Both the position numbers and the translations under genes were made by a program. The notes beneath the pieces are model-generated. The model ran no database searches, was not told the origin of the DNA, and saw only the letters and a list, made by a program, of their open reading frames with translations. Shown here piece by piece: positions 7,728 to 15,724 of a DNA stretch of 32,339 bases. Source of the stretch: Alphaproteobacteria bacterium (lineage in GTDB: Bacteria; Pseudomonadota; Alphaproteobacteria; Thalassobaculales; Thalassobaculaceae); NCBI GenBank assembly GCA_013203465.1, contig JABMNR010000100.1, forward strand, positions 1 to 32,339, read 5' to 3'. Numbering within the stretch: position 1 is the stretch's first letter; the number at the start of each line of letters is the position of its first letter.

Positions 7728-8618
7728 TTAGCCCTTGTCGCTCAACGACACCCCGGCCCAGTGCTCCCACAGTTTGGCGATGGCAGCGTAGTCGAGCTCG
7801 CCCATGCCGGTGCTCTCGGCGATCTCGTAGGGGGTGTGGGCGGCCATGTGGGCGAACAGCGGCACCCCCAGCTCCTGGGCGGTTTCCAGTGCCAGAACCG
7901 AATCCTTGCGGGCGTTGCTGACCGACATGCCGGCGGCGTAGTCGCCGCCCCGGATGCGCTCGCCGACCCGGTGCTCCAGCGGGCGCATCAAGCCGTCCGG
8001 CCGCGACAGGATGTCGATCATCGTCGGCACCGCGATGCCGAGCTTGGTCGACACGGCGAAGGCCTCGGCCAGCACCACCATGACCGCGTGCATCACCCCG
8101 TTGTTGACCACCTTGGCCCCCATGCCGGCGCCGATCGGGCCGAGCTCGAAAATCCGCTGCGCCAGCAGATCGAGCACCGGCCGCGCCTTGGCGATGTCGT
8201 CGGCGGAGCCGCCGAGGAAAAAGGTGATCTCGGCCGCCGCCATGCTGGCCACCCCACCGGCGATGGCGGCGTCGACGAAGGCGACCCGGTGCGGCGCGCA
8301 GCGGGCGTGACAGGCGATCACGGTCTTGGGTGTGACGGTGCTGGTCTCGATGATCACGGTGGGCCGATGCTCCGCCGCCATCAGCGCCTCGACCGTGGCG
8401 AGGGAGGCTTCCGGTTTCGGCAGCGACAGGATGATGCGATCGGCCTGGGCGGCGACGGCGGCCGGGGTGTCGACCACCACGACACCCAGGGTCCGGGCGG
8501 CGTCCTGGCGCGCGGGGGCGAGGTCGACGCCGATGACGCTCACCCCCTTGCCGATCAACGCTCGGCACATGGCCGCCCCGGCGTTGCCGAGCCCGATGAT
8601 GCCGATGCTCTTCGTCAT
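7728..8618 (-). CDS. NAD(P)-dependent oxidoreductase, 3-hydroxyisobutyrate dehydrogenase family
   Basis: A 296-aa beta-hydroxyacid dehydrogenase. The N-terminal Rossmann motif GLGNAG is at 9-14 and Asp32 ends strand 2 (NAD-type). The substrate loop DAAIAGGVASM (116-126) stands in place of DAPVSGG, and catalytic Lys169 lies in GAGMGAKVVNN. The C-terminal helical dimerisation domain is complete. The divergent substrate loop argues against a strict 3-hydroxyisobutyrate enzyme, so another short hydroxyacid is likely. ATG 8618 follows a GGAG and overlaps the methyltransferase stop as ATGA, so the two genes are coupled. The downstream DUF2817 gene begins about 120 bp later with no obvious terminator between. 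Confidence 0.9.
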   Translation of the reverse strand: MTKSIGIIGLGNAGAAMCRALIGKGVSVIGVDLAPARQDAARTLGVVVVDTPAAVAAQADRIILSLPKPEASLATVEALMAAEHRPTVIIETSTVTPKTVIACHARCAPHRVAFVDAAIAGGVASMAAAEITFFLGGSADDIAKARPVLDLLAQRIFELGPIGAGMGAKVVNNGVMHAVMVVLAEAFAVSTKLGIAVPTMIDILSRPDGLMRPLEHRVGERIRGGDYAAGMSVSNARKDSVLALETAQELGVPLFAHMAAHTPYEIAESTGMGELDYAAIAKLWEHWAGVSLSDKG

Positions 8619-9220
8619 GCTCCGTCTCCTTGTTCGTTCACCCGTGAGGATGCCACGGATCGGCCGGCGACGTAGCGGTAGACCCACACCGACCCGACGT
8701 CCCGCACGATCGCCACCGTCTCCGGCTCCCACCCAGGCAGCGCGAAGGCGTGGCTGACGACCACGGTACCGGGTTCGAGCTCGTCCGACAGCTTGACGGC
8801 GAGCCGCGTCATCGCGCCGATCATCAGGTAGCAGGTGATCGCGCCGGCATCGCCCAACGGCATCGTCAGGAAATCGCCGCGCCGGAAGATCAGGTTCGGA
8901 CGCGGCCGCAGCGCCAGCCGCAGCCGGCTCCACAGCCAGGGCAAGGGCGACAGCTCGATGCCGATCACCGGGTTGCCCGGATAGCGGTCGGCCAACGCCA
9001 CCGCCACCCCGCCCCAGCCGGAGCCGAGATCGTACACCGTGCCGTCGACCCGTTCGGGTAGGAAATCGAACATCGCCCGCCGCACCGTCGGCCCGGTCGG
9101 CATCGGCGGCACCCCGGTGCGGATCGCATAGCCAAGGATCAACCCGCCGCCGAGCAGCAGGGCGATCAGAATCACCCCCTCGGCCGGTTGCGCCAGCAGG
9201 TTGGTAAACCAGGGTGCCAT
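8615..9220 (-). CDS. Membrane-anchored class I SAM-dependent methyltransferase
   Basis: A 201-aa protein with one N-terminal transmembrane helix (about residues 14-33, EGVILIALLLGGGLILGYAI) and then a class I methyltransferase core. Motif I is VYDLGSGWGG, an acidic residue in VIGIELS marks the end of strand 2, and RRGDFLTMPLGDA is the motif II/III region. Later parts are short, so the fold is compact. Proteins of this layout occur in alphaproteobacteria, but the methyl acceptor is unknown; a lipid or membrane quinone-like substrate is suggested only by the membrane anchor. It is the first gene of the minus-strand run and diverges from the MFS gene at 9376. Its stop overlaps the dehydrogenase start. 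Confidence 0.8.
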   Translation of the reverse strand: MAPWFTNLLAQPAEGVILIALLLGGGLILGYAIRTGVPPMPTGPTVRRAMFDFLPERVDGTVYDLGSGWGGVAVALADRYPGNPVIGIELSPLPWLWSRLRLALRPRPNLIFRRGDFLTMPLGDAGAITCYLMIGAMTRLAVKLSDELEPGTVVVSHAFALPGWEPETVAIVRDVGSVWVYRYVAGRSVASSRVNEQGDGA

Positions 9221-9375
9221 GCTAAACCCTTATCCATTGAGCCGATTTATCCCGCTTCCCCGCCCGCCCGCCGTTCCCGCATCCTTGGCTGAGACATGGA
9301 GCGGGATGTCGTTGATATCGCGCCGGCGCGGAACGCGGTACGCTTGCCGTTCCACCACCCGCCGGTGCCATCCCC

Positions 9376-10599
9376 TTGTCGATTACCGAACGGCTTACCG
9401 GGCTTTCCGTCCGCGACAACGCGCCCATCGTCCTGGTCGGTCTCGGCCACGGCGCCACCCATTGGATCGCGGCGACCTTCTATCTGTTGCTGCCGGCACT
9501 GTCGACGGCGTTCGGGCTGGACTACGCCGCCACCGGGCTGTTGGTCTCGGTGCTGCATGTCAGCGCCTTCGTCGCCAATTTCGGCTCCGGCCCGATGACC
9601 GACGTGACCGGCCGGCGGGTGCTGCTGCAAGTGATCGCCCTGCTGATCGGCGCCACCGCCTTGGCGGCGCTGGGGATCGGCGGCGGCTTGGTCGTCCTGG
9701 TTGGGTTGGTGGTGCTGATCGGGGTGTCGAACAATCTGTGGCACCCGCCGGCGATCAGCTACCTCTCGGCGCGGTTTCCCGGGCAGCGCGGCTGGGCGCT
9801 GTCGGTGCACGCGTTGGGCGCCAGCCTGGGCGACGCGATCGCACCCTTGGCCGCCGGGGTCATGCTGGTCTACTTGACGTGGGAGCAGACGGCGGCGGTC
9901 TCGGCCCTGCCGGTGCTGTTGGTCGCCGCGCTGCTGATGCTGGGGCTCGGCCGGGCGCCCGCGTCCAGCCATGGCGCCGGTGCCGGCGGCGTCGCCTTCG
10001 GCGCCTATGTGTCCGGCCTGCTGACGGTGATCAAGGACCGCGACGTGCTGGGCCTGTGCCTGATGTCGGCGTTCCGGGCGATGGCGCAAAGCGGGTTGCT
10101 GGTGTTCCTGCCGCTGTATCTGGCCAACGAGATGCAGGTGTCGCCGCTGGTCATGGGCGCCTCACTGGCGGCATTGCAGGTCGGCGGCCTGATCGCCACG
10201 CCGATCGCCGGACGGCTGTCCGACCGGATCGGCCGCCGCTCGGTCGTGATGGCGGGGCTTGGGGTGTCGACCGTGGCGATCGCGGTGCTCACCCTGCTGG
10301 GTGACGAGATCGCGTTCATCGCCGGGGTGTCGGTGCTGGGCTTCGCGCTGTTCGCGGTGCGGCCGGTGGTGCACTCCTGGATGATGGATTTGACGCCGCC
10401 GAGCCTGGGCGGCTCGGCCACCAGTTTGATGTTCGGGGCACAGACCGGGCTGTCGATCCTGGCCCCGGCGCTGGGCGGGGTGATCGCCGACGCCTACGGG
10501 CTCGCCGCCACCTTCCACGCGCTGGCCGTCATCATGCTGATCACCAACCTGCTGGCCTGGCGGTTGCCGAACACCCGGCCGGGGGAAGACGGAAGCTGA
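9376..10599 (+). CDS. MFS transporter, fosmidomycin-resistance (Fsr)-like
   Basis: A 407-aa polytopic membrane protein with about 12 hydrophobic segments. The N-terminal HGATHWIAATFYLLLPALS and the DYAATGLLVSVLHVSA segment resemble the Fsr-like branch (H..xD/A..LLP.L, then AGLLV). Conserved MFS loop motifs occur as SGPMTDVTGRRVL and AGRLSDRIGRRSV. The best in-frame start is the TTG at 9376 (TTGTCGATTACC). The reading frame offers no convincing nearby ATG or GTG, so the start is uncertain. It diverges from the methyltransferase gene across about 155 bp that must hold both promoters. Transport substrate unknown; drug or metabolite efflux is the family expectation. Confidence 0.87.
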   Translation: MSITERLTGLSVRDNAPIVLVGLGHGATHWIAATFYLLLPALSTAFGLDYAATGLLVSVLHVSAFVANFGSGPMTDVTGRRVLLQVIALLIGATALAALGIGGGLVVLVGLVVLIGVSNNLWHPPAISYLSARFPGQRGWALSVHALGASLGDAIAPLAAGVMLVYLTWEQTAAVSALPVLLVAALLMLGLGRAPASSHGAGAGGVAFGAYVSGLLTVIKDRDVLGLCLMSAFRAMAQSGLLVFLPLYLANEMQVSPLVMGASLAALQVGGLIATPIAGRLSDRIGRRSVVMAGLGVSTVAIAVLTLLGDEIAFIAGVSVLGFALFAVRPVVHSWMMDLTPPSLGGSATSLMFGAQTGLSILAPALGGVIADAYGLAATFHALAVIMLITNLLAWRLPNTRPGEDGS

Positions 10600-10800
10600 C
10601 AGCGATGGTGTTTGCAAGGTCGTTCCGCACCTTGGAAACCGGGAAGAGAGCCCGCGCATGGAGTTCCCTGTGTCGGCCTTGAGCCAATGCCTGCCCGGCG
10701 TTGACCGTCGCGGCCGGTGTCGCGGAACATTTTGTAGTTTATCAATTGTTAAAACAAATCAGAGATAACTTGCGCCGCCGCCGCGAGAAGAAAGGGGCCG
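10600..10800. promoter_or_regulatory. AT-rich upstream region of the diguanylate cyclase gene
   Basis: This 200-bp gap shifts from GC-rich to AT-rich at about 10725-10770 and carries a perfect 12-bp inverted repeat TTGTTAAAACAA at 10746-10757 (arms TTGTT/AACAA). It lies about 45 bp before the start codon, a plausible position for a promoter or operator. I could not find a convincing -35/-10 pair. A good ribosome site (AAGGGG) precedes ATG 10801. No terminator for the upstream MFS gene is apparent. Confidence 0.3.
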
Positions 10801-11739
10801 ATGGTGATCGGAGCGCACGTCGATGTTGGTTTGGAGTTTCAAAACGCGGCCCTGTGCCGCGACATCATCGAACATTGCGCTGATGCGATTTTAATTCTGA
10901 GCGCCGATCAGCGGATCACCTACATCAACAAGGCGGCCGAGATCATGTTTGGTCGGCCTATCGAAGCAAGTATCGGAAAACCGCTGGATATCCTGATTCC
11001 AGCGGGTTTTAAAGCAAGACATCGCGCGTTGTTTGATGGGTTTCGCGACTCCAGCGAGATGGCAAAATTCATGGGGAGACGGGGGGTGGACATTCTCGGC
11101 CTGCGCGCCGACGGCACCGAATTCCCCGTGAGTATTTCGATCCTCAAATCACTCAGCGGCGCCGATGCCAAGCTCGTGGCGATCGTTCGAGATGTCAGTG
11201 AGCACAAGAAGCTTGAAGGGGATCTTAGGAAGCTCGCGAGCACCGACTCGCTTACGGGAATTCTGAACCGCCGCACGTTCCTGCAGCGCACCGAGGAAGA
11301 GTGCGCGCGATCATTGCGTCACGGTAATTCGCTGTCGCTGGCCATGGTCGATATCGATCATTTCAAGCGGATAAACGATCGATTTGGCCATCAGGTGGGC
11401 GATCAGGCGATCCGGCATGTTGTCGGTATTGTGGTCTCCGGGCTTCGGAAGCCGGATGTCTTGGGCCGATGGGGCGGCGAGGAGTTTACCGTGATCCTCC
11501 CCGAAACCGATGAAAAGGCGGCGGTTATTACGATGGAGCGTCTCAGACAACGCTTTGAAGACACGGCGTTTGTCCACGAGGCGTCGTTGAATGAACCCAT
11601 CAACTTAACGGTAAGCATCGGGGTCGTGGAGTTCAGGCCCGGCCAGGAAACGGCCGACGATCTCATCAATAGAGCGGACCGCGCGCTGTACGCGGCCAAG
11701 CACGCGGGACGCAATAAGGTGTGCTCCGCCACCGACTGA
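10801..11739 (+). CDS. PAS-GGDEF diguanylate cyclase
   Basis: A 312-aa signalling protein predicted to make cyclic di-GMP from two GTP. An N-terminal PAS domain (about 15-135: IIEHCADAILILSADQRITY, then the ADGTEFPVSISI core and VRDVSEHKKLE exit) is joined to a GGDEF domain (about 145-308). The active-site loop is intact as GGEEF at 225-229. The product-inhibition I-site RxxD (Arg216-Lys-Pro-Asp219) sits exactly five residues upstream. DIDHFKRINDRFGHQVGD gives the metal and substrate residues. It lacks membrane segments, so it is cytosolic with a PAS-sensed input. It is monocistronic, with its own AT-rich leader; codon use is less GC-extreme than its neighbours. Confidence 0.95.
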   Translation: MVIGAHVDVGLEFQNAALCRDIIEHCADAILILSADQRITYINKAAEIMFGRPIEASIGKPLDILIPAGFKARHRALFDGFRDSSEMAKFMGRRGVDILGLRADGTEFPVSISILKSLSGADAKLVAIVRDVSEHKKLEGDLRKLASTDSLTGILNRRTFLQRTEEECARSLRHGNSLSLAMVDIDHFKRINDRFGHQVGDQAIRHVVGIVVSGLRKPDVLGRWGGEEFTVILPETDEKAAVITMERLRQRFEDTAFVHEASLNEPINLTVSIGVVEFRPGQETADDLINRADRALYAAKHAGRNKVCSATD

Positions 11740-11796
11740 TCGACGGCTTGTCGCGCGGCGATCACGGGGGTGCGCATGGCCCGGTTTCCCGCGCCG

Positions 11797-12603
11797 TCAG
11801 CCCCCGGGATACCAGCTCGGATGCCGTTTCTCCAGGAAGCTGGCCAGACCTTCGACCGCCTCCTCGGAGGGGCGTTTGGCGGCGTGCTCGCGGACCAGGG
11901 CGTCGATGTGCCCTTCCCCGAGCAGCAGCCCCGCCTCGATCAGCGCCCGGTGTTTGGTCTGCATCACCGCCTCCGGTGCCGACAGCAGCAGGCCGTCGAT
12001 GATCGGCGCCGCGGCGGCGTCCAGCGCGCCCACCTCGCACACCTGATGCACCAGCCCCATCTCTTTCGCCTGCTCGGCGCCGAACCGCTCGCAGCTCAGC
12101 GCCCAGCGCCGGACGTTGCGCACGCCGATGGCGGCGTTCAGGTGCGGGATGATGATCCCGGCCATCACACCCCAGCGCGCCTCGGTGATGGCGAAGATGG
12201 CGTCCCGGCTGGCGATGGCGATGTCGACCGCCGCCACGATACCGGTGCCGCCGCCGAAGCAGCCGCCATGGATCAGCGCCACCGTCGGTTTCGGGAACTC
12301 CGTCAGCCCCTGGATCGCCGCCATGGTGCGGGCGGAGACCGCGACGTTCTGCTCCGGCGACAGTTTGCCGATTTCCTTAAGCCAGGCGAGGTCGGCGCCG
12401 GCCTGGAAATGCTTGCCGTTGCCCCGGATCACCACCACGCGCACGGCGTCGTCGCCATCGAGCCGGCCGAACGCGTCCAGCAGCCCGCCGATGACATCAT
12501 CGTTGTAGGCGTTGTTCCGTTCCGGCCGGTTGAGGGTCACCGTGGCGACGCCGCGCCCGTCGACCGCCAGCAGGACGGTGCCGTTGCCGAATGTGTCGCT
12601 CAT
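11797..12603 (-). CDS. Enoyl-CoA hydratase family, methylglutaconyl-CoA hydratase (LiuC)-like
   Basis: A 268-aa crotonase-fold protein. The oxyanion segment is HFQAGADLAWLK (65-76). The helix GGCFGGGTGIVAAVDIAIAS has Gly121 where classical hydratases have the first catalytic Glu, while the second (Glu141 in ITEARWGVMAGIIIPHL) is kept. That pattern, with the following RRWALSCERFGAEQAKEMGL, is what I associate with LiuC-type methylglutaconyl-CoA hydratases of leucine breakdown. No other liu genes are nearby, so the assignment is to the subfamily, not to the pathway. The start ATG overlaps the stop of the upstream esterase gene as ATGA (12600-12603), indicating coupled translation. Confidence 0.85.
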   Translation of the reverse strand: MSDTFGNGTVLLAVDGRGVATVTLNRPERNNAYNDDVIGGLLDAFGRLDGDDAVRVVVIRGNGKHFQAGADLAWLKEIGKLSPEQNVAVSARTMAAIQGLTEFPKPTVALIHGGCFGGGTGIVAAVDIAIASRDAIFAITEARWGVMAGIIIPHLNAAIGVRNVRRWALSCERFGAEQAKEMGLVHQVCEVGALDAAAAPIIDGLLLSAPEAVMQTKHRALIEAGLLLGEGHIDALVREHAAKRPSEEAVEGLASFLEKRHPSWYPGG

Positions 12604-13583
12604 CGGCCGACCCCATCCAGGGCGGCGGTCACGTCTCGGGCGATGCCGTCGATCATGGCGTGGGCCTTGGGCACCATGCGGGTCAGGCCCATGAAGCCGT
12701 GGGTCACCCCTGCGTGCACCACCAGATCGCCGGGCACCCCGGCGGCGCGCAGCTTGGCGTCGAACCGGACCGAATCGTCGCGCAGCACGTCGACCCCGGC
12801 GCAATGCAGGAAGCTTGGCGGAAAGCCGGTCACGTCGGCCTTCATCGGCACCGCGCGCGGATCGTCGTAATCGTCGGGGCCGCGCAGATAATGGGTGAAA
12901 TAGCTCTTCATGTCGGCGGTGGTCAGCGCCCACGGGCCGTCGAATTCTTGATAGCTCCCGGTCGCCAGATCGTCGCCGAACACGCCATAGATCAGCCCGA
13001 GCGCGCCGATCGGCGAGGCCCCGCGATGCCGCAGCTCCAGCACCGCGCCAACCGCCAGATTGGCCCCGGCGCTGTCCCCGGCAAGCGCGATCCGCGCGGG
13101 GTCGGCGCCCCAGTCGCCGCCGCGCGCGACCAGATGCTCGACCACGGCGACCGTCTCCTCGATAGCGACTGGAAACTTGGCTTCCGGCGCCCGGGAATAG
13201 TCGACGGCCGCCACCAGGCAGCCGGATTTCAGCGCCAGGTAATGCATGCCGCGGGCGTGGGTTTCGAGCGAGCCGACCACCCAACCGCCGCCGTGCAGGT
13301 AGACGATCACCGGCAACGGGCCGGTCGGCGCGACCGGGTACAGCAGCCGGACCGCCACGTCGCCCCCCGGGCCGGGCACGGCGGTGTCGACGATCCGGGC
13401 CAACTCCGGGCGATCCTCGTTCCACCAGCCCCGGTCGAGTTCCATCCGGCGCCGGGCCTGCTCCGGGGTCAGGACCGAGCGGTCGGCCGGCAGATCGTAC
13501 TGCGTGGCGATCTCGGCCATGCGCGCGAAGGCGCGTTGCATGTCCGGATCGATCCACACGTTGTCGTTGGCTTGGCTGGCCAT
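12600..13583 (-). CDS. Alpha/beta hydrolase, HSL-type esterase
   Basis: A 327-aa esterase of the hormone-sensitive-lipase family. The HGGGW oxyanion motif is at 97-101, the nucleophile Ser171 in GDSAGAN, an acid Asp near 265-269 in CAGVDVLRDD, and catalytic His295 in AGVTHGFM. It cleaves short acyl or aryl esters in the cytoplasm, with no signal peptide. ATG 13583 (MASQANDN) is chosen because the longer frame from 13700 begins with 39 Arg/Pro-rich residues that run into the repeat-bearing spacer. It is coupled to the downstream hydratase by a 4-bp overlap, suggesting that an ester or lactone is opened and the acid then enters CoA-linked breakdown. Confidence 0.92.
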   Translation of the reverse strand: MASQANDNVWIDPDMQRAFARMAEIATQYDLPADRSVLTPEQARRRMELDRGWWNEDRPELARIVDTAVPGPGGDVAVRLLYPVAPTGPLPVIVYLHGGGWVVGSLETHARGMHYLALKSGCLVAAVDYSRAPEAKFPVAIEETVAVVEHLVARGGDWGADPARIALAGDSAGANLAVGAVLELRHRGASPIGALGLIYGVFGDDLATGSYQEFDGPWALTTADMKSYFTHYLRGPDDYDDPRAVPMKADVTGFPPSFLHCAGVDVLRDDSVRFDAKLRAAGVPGDLVVHAGVTHGFMGLTRMVPKAHAMIDGIARDVTAALDGVGR

Positions 13584-13710
13584 GCCGGGTCCTCGCGGTT
13601 TGCTGAAACCCGCCCGTGGCGGGATAGGGACGCGCCATGGTCTCGACTTTCGTCCGCCGGGGCAAGAGCGGGATCGGGTCGCGCCGATCGATACCGCCAC
13701 GCTCCCGCAT

Positions 13711-13729
13711 CCCCGGGCTTGACCCGGGG
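13711..13729. repeat. REP-like inverted repeat, copy 1
   Basis: The sequence CCCCGGGCTTGACCCGGGG has perfect 7-bp arms around a CTTGA loop and is followed by TCCAGC. The same 19-bp core recurs at 31924-31942, and a variant occurs at 31831-31851. All three are intergenic. Similar CCCGGG-CTTGA-CCCGGG palindromes are common between genes in alphaproteobacteria. This copy lies between the esterase gene and the end of the hydratase-like gene, both read on the minus strand. Confidence 0.8.
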
Positions 13730-13747
13730 TCCAGCGGCGTTACCAAT

Positions 13748-14542
13748 TCAGACAAACCGCACCGCCGCCTCGCCGAGTCCGTCGAAGCGGACGCGGACCG
13801 AGGCCGGGGCGTCGATGAACACGGTCTTGACCACGCTGCCGAGCATCACGAACTCACCGGCGCGCAACGGTACCCCCCGCGCCGCCCGGTGATCGGCCAG
13901 CCAGGCCAGGGCGTTGAGCGGGTGGCCGAGGATATCGGCGCCCCGGCCACGCCCGACCTCGGCGCCATCGATGATCATCGCGCCCGCGATCGCCTCCAGG
14001 TCCAAATCGCGCCAAGCCGTGACCTCGGGGCCGAGCACGACCCCGGCGTTGAAGAAATCATCGGCGATCAGCGTCGGCGCCGACAGGCTGGGGTAGTCGA
14101 CGTAGCGGTCGTCCACCAGCTCGATCCCGGCCATCAGCGCGCCGACCGCGCCCGCCACGCTGTCCCGTGTATGGCCGCCGTCGCGGGCCGGCAGGTCGGC
14201 GGCGAGCCGGGCGGCGATCTCGCACTCGACACCGATGCGGTGGTAGCGCGCCAGCGGCAGCTCGGCCGAGCCCTCGAACACCGTGGTCGCGAACACCTCG
14301 CCGGCGCAGGGGTGATCGATGCTCAGATAGGCCTGCATCACCGCCGTGGTGCAGCCGATCTTGTGCCCGACCCGGGCGCCGAACCCGGCGCGTTCCAGCG
14401 CGGCGTGCACCGCGTCTTGCAGCGCGTAGCCCTCGACGATGCTCGCCGGTGTCAGATCGTCGGGCGGGCTCGGCGTCGGCGGGCCGGACAGCCGGGCCCG
14501 GGCCAGGAATTGCGCGGCCTCGCGTCGCTGCTCGAGGGTCAC
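13748..14542 (-). CDS. 2-keto-4-pentenoate hydratase / fumarylacetoacetase-family protein
   Basis: A 264-aa FAH-superfamily protein similar to MhpD-type 2-hydroxypenta-2,4-dienoate hydratases. Helical start (ASIVEGYALQDAVHAAL), then ARVGHKIGCTT, the acidic metal-site segment VECEIAARLAADLP (Glu-x-Glu type), GIELVDDRY, a DFFNAGVVLG strand, and the C-terminal LGSVVKT substrate loop. The family hydrates dienols or decarboxylates oxo-acids in meta-cleavage and related pathways using a divalent metal. No ring-cleavage genes are near, so the substrate is unknown. It begins just after the membrane-repeat protein gene (stop 14557), so it is probably cotranscribed with it. Confidence 0.87.
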   Translation of the reverse strand: MTLEQRREAAQFLARARLSGPPTPSPPDDLTPASIVEGYALQDAVHAALERAGFGARVGHKIGCTTAVMQAYLSIDHPCAGEVFATTVFEGSAELPLARYHRIGVECEIAARLAADLPARDGGHTRDSVAGAVGALMAGIELVDDRYVDYPSLSAPTLIADDFFNAGVVLGPEVTAWRDLDLEAIAGAMIIDGAEVGRGRGADILGHPLNALAWLADHRAARGVPLRAGEFVMLGSVVKTVFIDAPASVRVRFDGLGEAAVRFV

Positions 14543-14556
14543 GGGGTCCTCCTTGG

Positions 14557-15699
14557 TCAGATGCGGAACCGGTTGCGCAGCCCGAGACCGATCAGGAACA
14601 GAAACACCACGCCAAGCACGCCCTGGATCAGGATCGCGGCATCGATCCAGAAGCCCGGATCGGCGCCGAACAAGGCGTCGAGGGCATCGCCGCGCACGGC
14701 TTGCGCCGCCGGAACGAACGGCACGATGTTGGCGAGCGACAGGCTGCTGGCGTCAAACAGGGTGTCCCAGAGCGGGCACGGCGTGATGCCGCAGCGTGTC
14801 GCCGTGGGCGCGGCCGACAGCGCGTAGCCGCCGGCGAACACCACGAACGTGCCGAGGAGCCAGACCGCCGGCCAGAAGACCGACTGGCCATAGTTGCACA
14901 GCATGTCGTAGCTCCAGTCGAGCAGCGACGCGGCGGCACCGTACTCATTCCAGCGCGTCGCCCGTTTTTCATCGGCGTGATAGCGCAACGCCGCGTCGTG
15001 GTGGCGGTTCGCTTCGGCGATTTCCTTGAGCCGCCGAAGCGCCGCAGCATGCCATCGCTGCGTCGTCCGTCGTGCCCATGGCCACCAACCGGCGTTCTCC
15101 CAGGGAGATACCCTCAGGCCCTGCAAGTCGACATGGGCCTTGGTCGTCGTGCCGCGCAGATCGGGAATGCAGGTGAAGTCGCCACCGAGGGTTACCGCAC
15201 TTTCGAAAATACAGCCGTAAAACGACAAGGCGGAGATCCGATGCGAACTTTCGGAACCGAGTAGAAAGAAGTGCCCGCCGAACCTGGCGCTGCTGAAGTT
15301 GGCGCGACCGTCGCCGAACGTGGCTTTGAAGAAGTAGACCTCACCATCGCCGAACCTGGCGCCGGAGAAGTCGACGCGACCCTTTCCGAACGTGACGTTG
15401 GCAAAGTTGACGCGACCCTCCCCGAACCTGGCGCCGGAGAAGCTGACGTCACCATCCCCGAACCTGGCGTAGCGGAAGTCGACGTCCCCATCGCCGAACC
15501 CGGCGTTGGAGAAGTCGACTCGGCCCGTTGGAAACCCGTACCCGGCGAATGAAACGCTCTCGAACTCTGAAAAATCGGCCCCACTGAAGCTGACGTCCGC
15601 CACCGGATTCTCTGCGACCCAGGCGTTCCAGGCCTCTTTCCCCTGCCGCCAGAGCTTGATCGCGTCCTGGCCCTCAAGCGTTACCGGTGGTGGCGTCAC
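14557..15699 (-). CDS. Pentapeptide-type repeat protein with C-terminal membrane/ion-channel-like region
   Basis: A 380-aa protein. Residues about 1-30 (LWRQGKEAWNAWVAENP) form a leader helix typical of these proteins. Residues 56-139 hold seven consecutive 12-residue repeats of pattern FGxGxVxFxxAx (for example FGDGDVSFSGAR), flanked by SFSGADFSEFESVSF; this predicts a right-handed beta-helix. A charged helical linker (RRLKEIAEANRHHDAALRYH) follows, then hydrophobic segments near 272-296 and 346-372 with a pore-loop-like SLSLANIVPF between, ending LRNRFRI. This arrangement resembles pentapeptide-repeat proteins carrying a two-helix ion-channel domain. Ligand and ion are unknown. It lies 25 bp from the M20 gene upstream. 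Confidence 0.82.
   Translation of the reverse strand: MTPPPVTLEGQDAIKLWRQGKEAWNAWVAENPVADVSFSGADFSEFESVSFAGYGFPTGRVDFSNAGFGDGDVDFRYARFGDGDVSFSGARFGEGRVNFANVTFGKGRVDFSGARFGDGEVYFFKATFGDGRANFSSARFGGHFFLLGSESSHRISALSFYGCIFESAVTLGGDFTCIPDLRGTTTKAHVDLQGLRVSPWENAGWWPWARRTTQRWHAAALRRLKEIAEANRHHDAALRYHADEKRATRWNEYGAAASLLDWSYDMLCNYGQSVFWPAVWLLGTFVVFAGGYALSAAPTATRCGITPCPLWDTLFDASSLSLANIVPFVPAAQAVRGDALDALFGADPGFWIDAAILIQGVLGVVFLFLIGLGLRNRFRI
15283..15534 (-). repeat. Seven in-frame 36-bp repeats encoding a 12-residue beta-helix unit
   Basis: Within the membrane-repeat protein gene, seven units of 36 bp encode FGxGxVxFxxAx (residues 56-139). The units differ at many third positions and at the x residues, so the array is old and under protein-level selection, not a recent slippage product. 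It also produces an artefactual open frame on the plus strand rich in EPGAGEVD. Confidence 0.75.
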
Positions 15700-15724
15700 G
15701 GCCGTGGGTTTCCGACGGTCGTCG

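Noticed and set aside
6477-8675. 732-codon plus-strand ORF
   Set aside because: Antisense shadow over the DUF2817 and dehydrogenase genes, low complexity and without domain motifs.
11797-13755. Single 652-codon minus-strand ORF as a fusion protein
   Set aside because: Only its last 268 codons match a family; the upstream part is another frame of the esterase gene, which has its own start and motifs and ends in a 4-bp overlap.
15271-15552. 93-codon plus-strand ORF with EPGAGEVD-type repeats
   Set aside because: It is the antisense of the 12-residue beta-helix repeats in the membrane-repeat gene; its periodicity is inherited and there is no start signal or family match.
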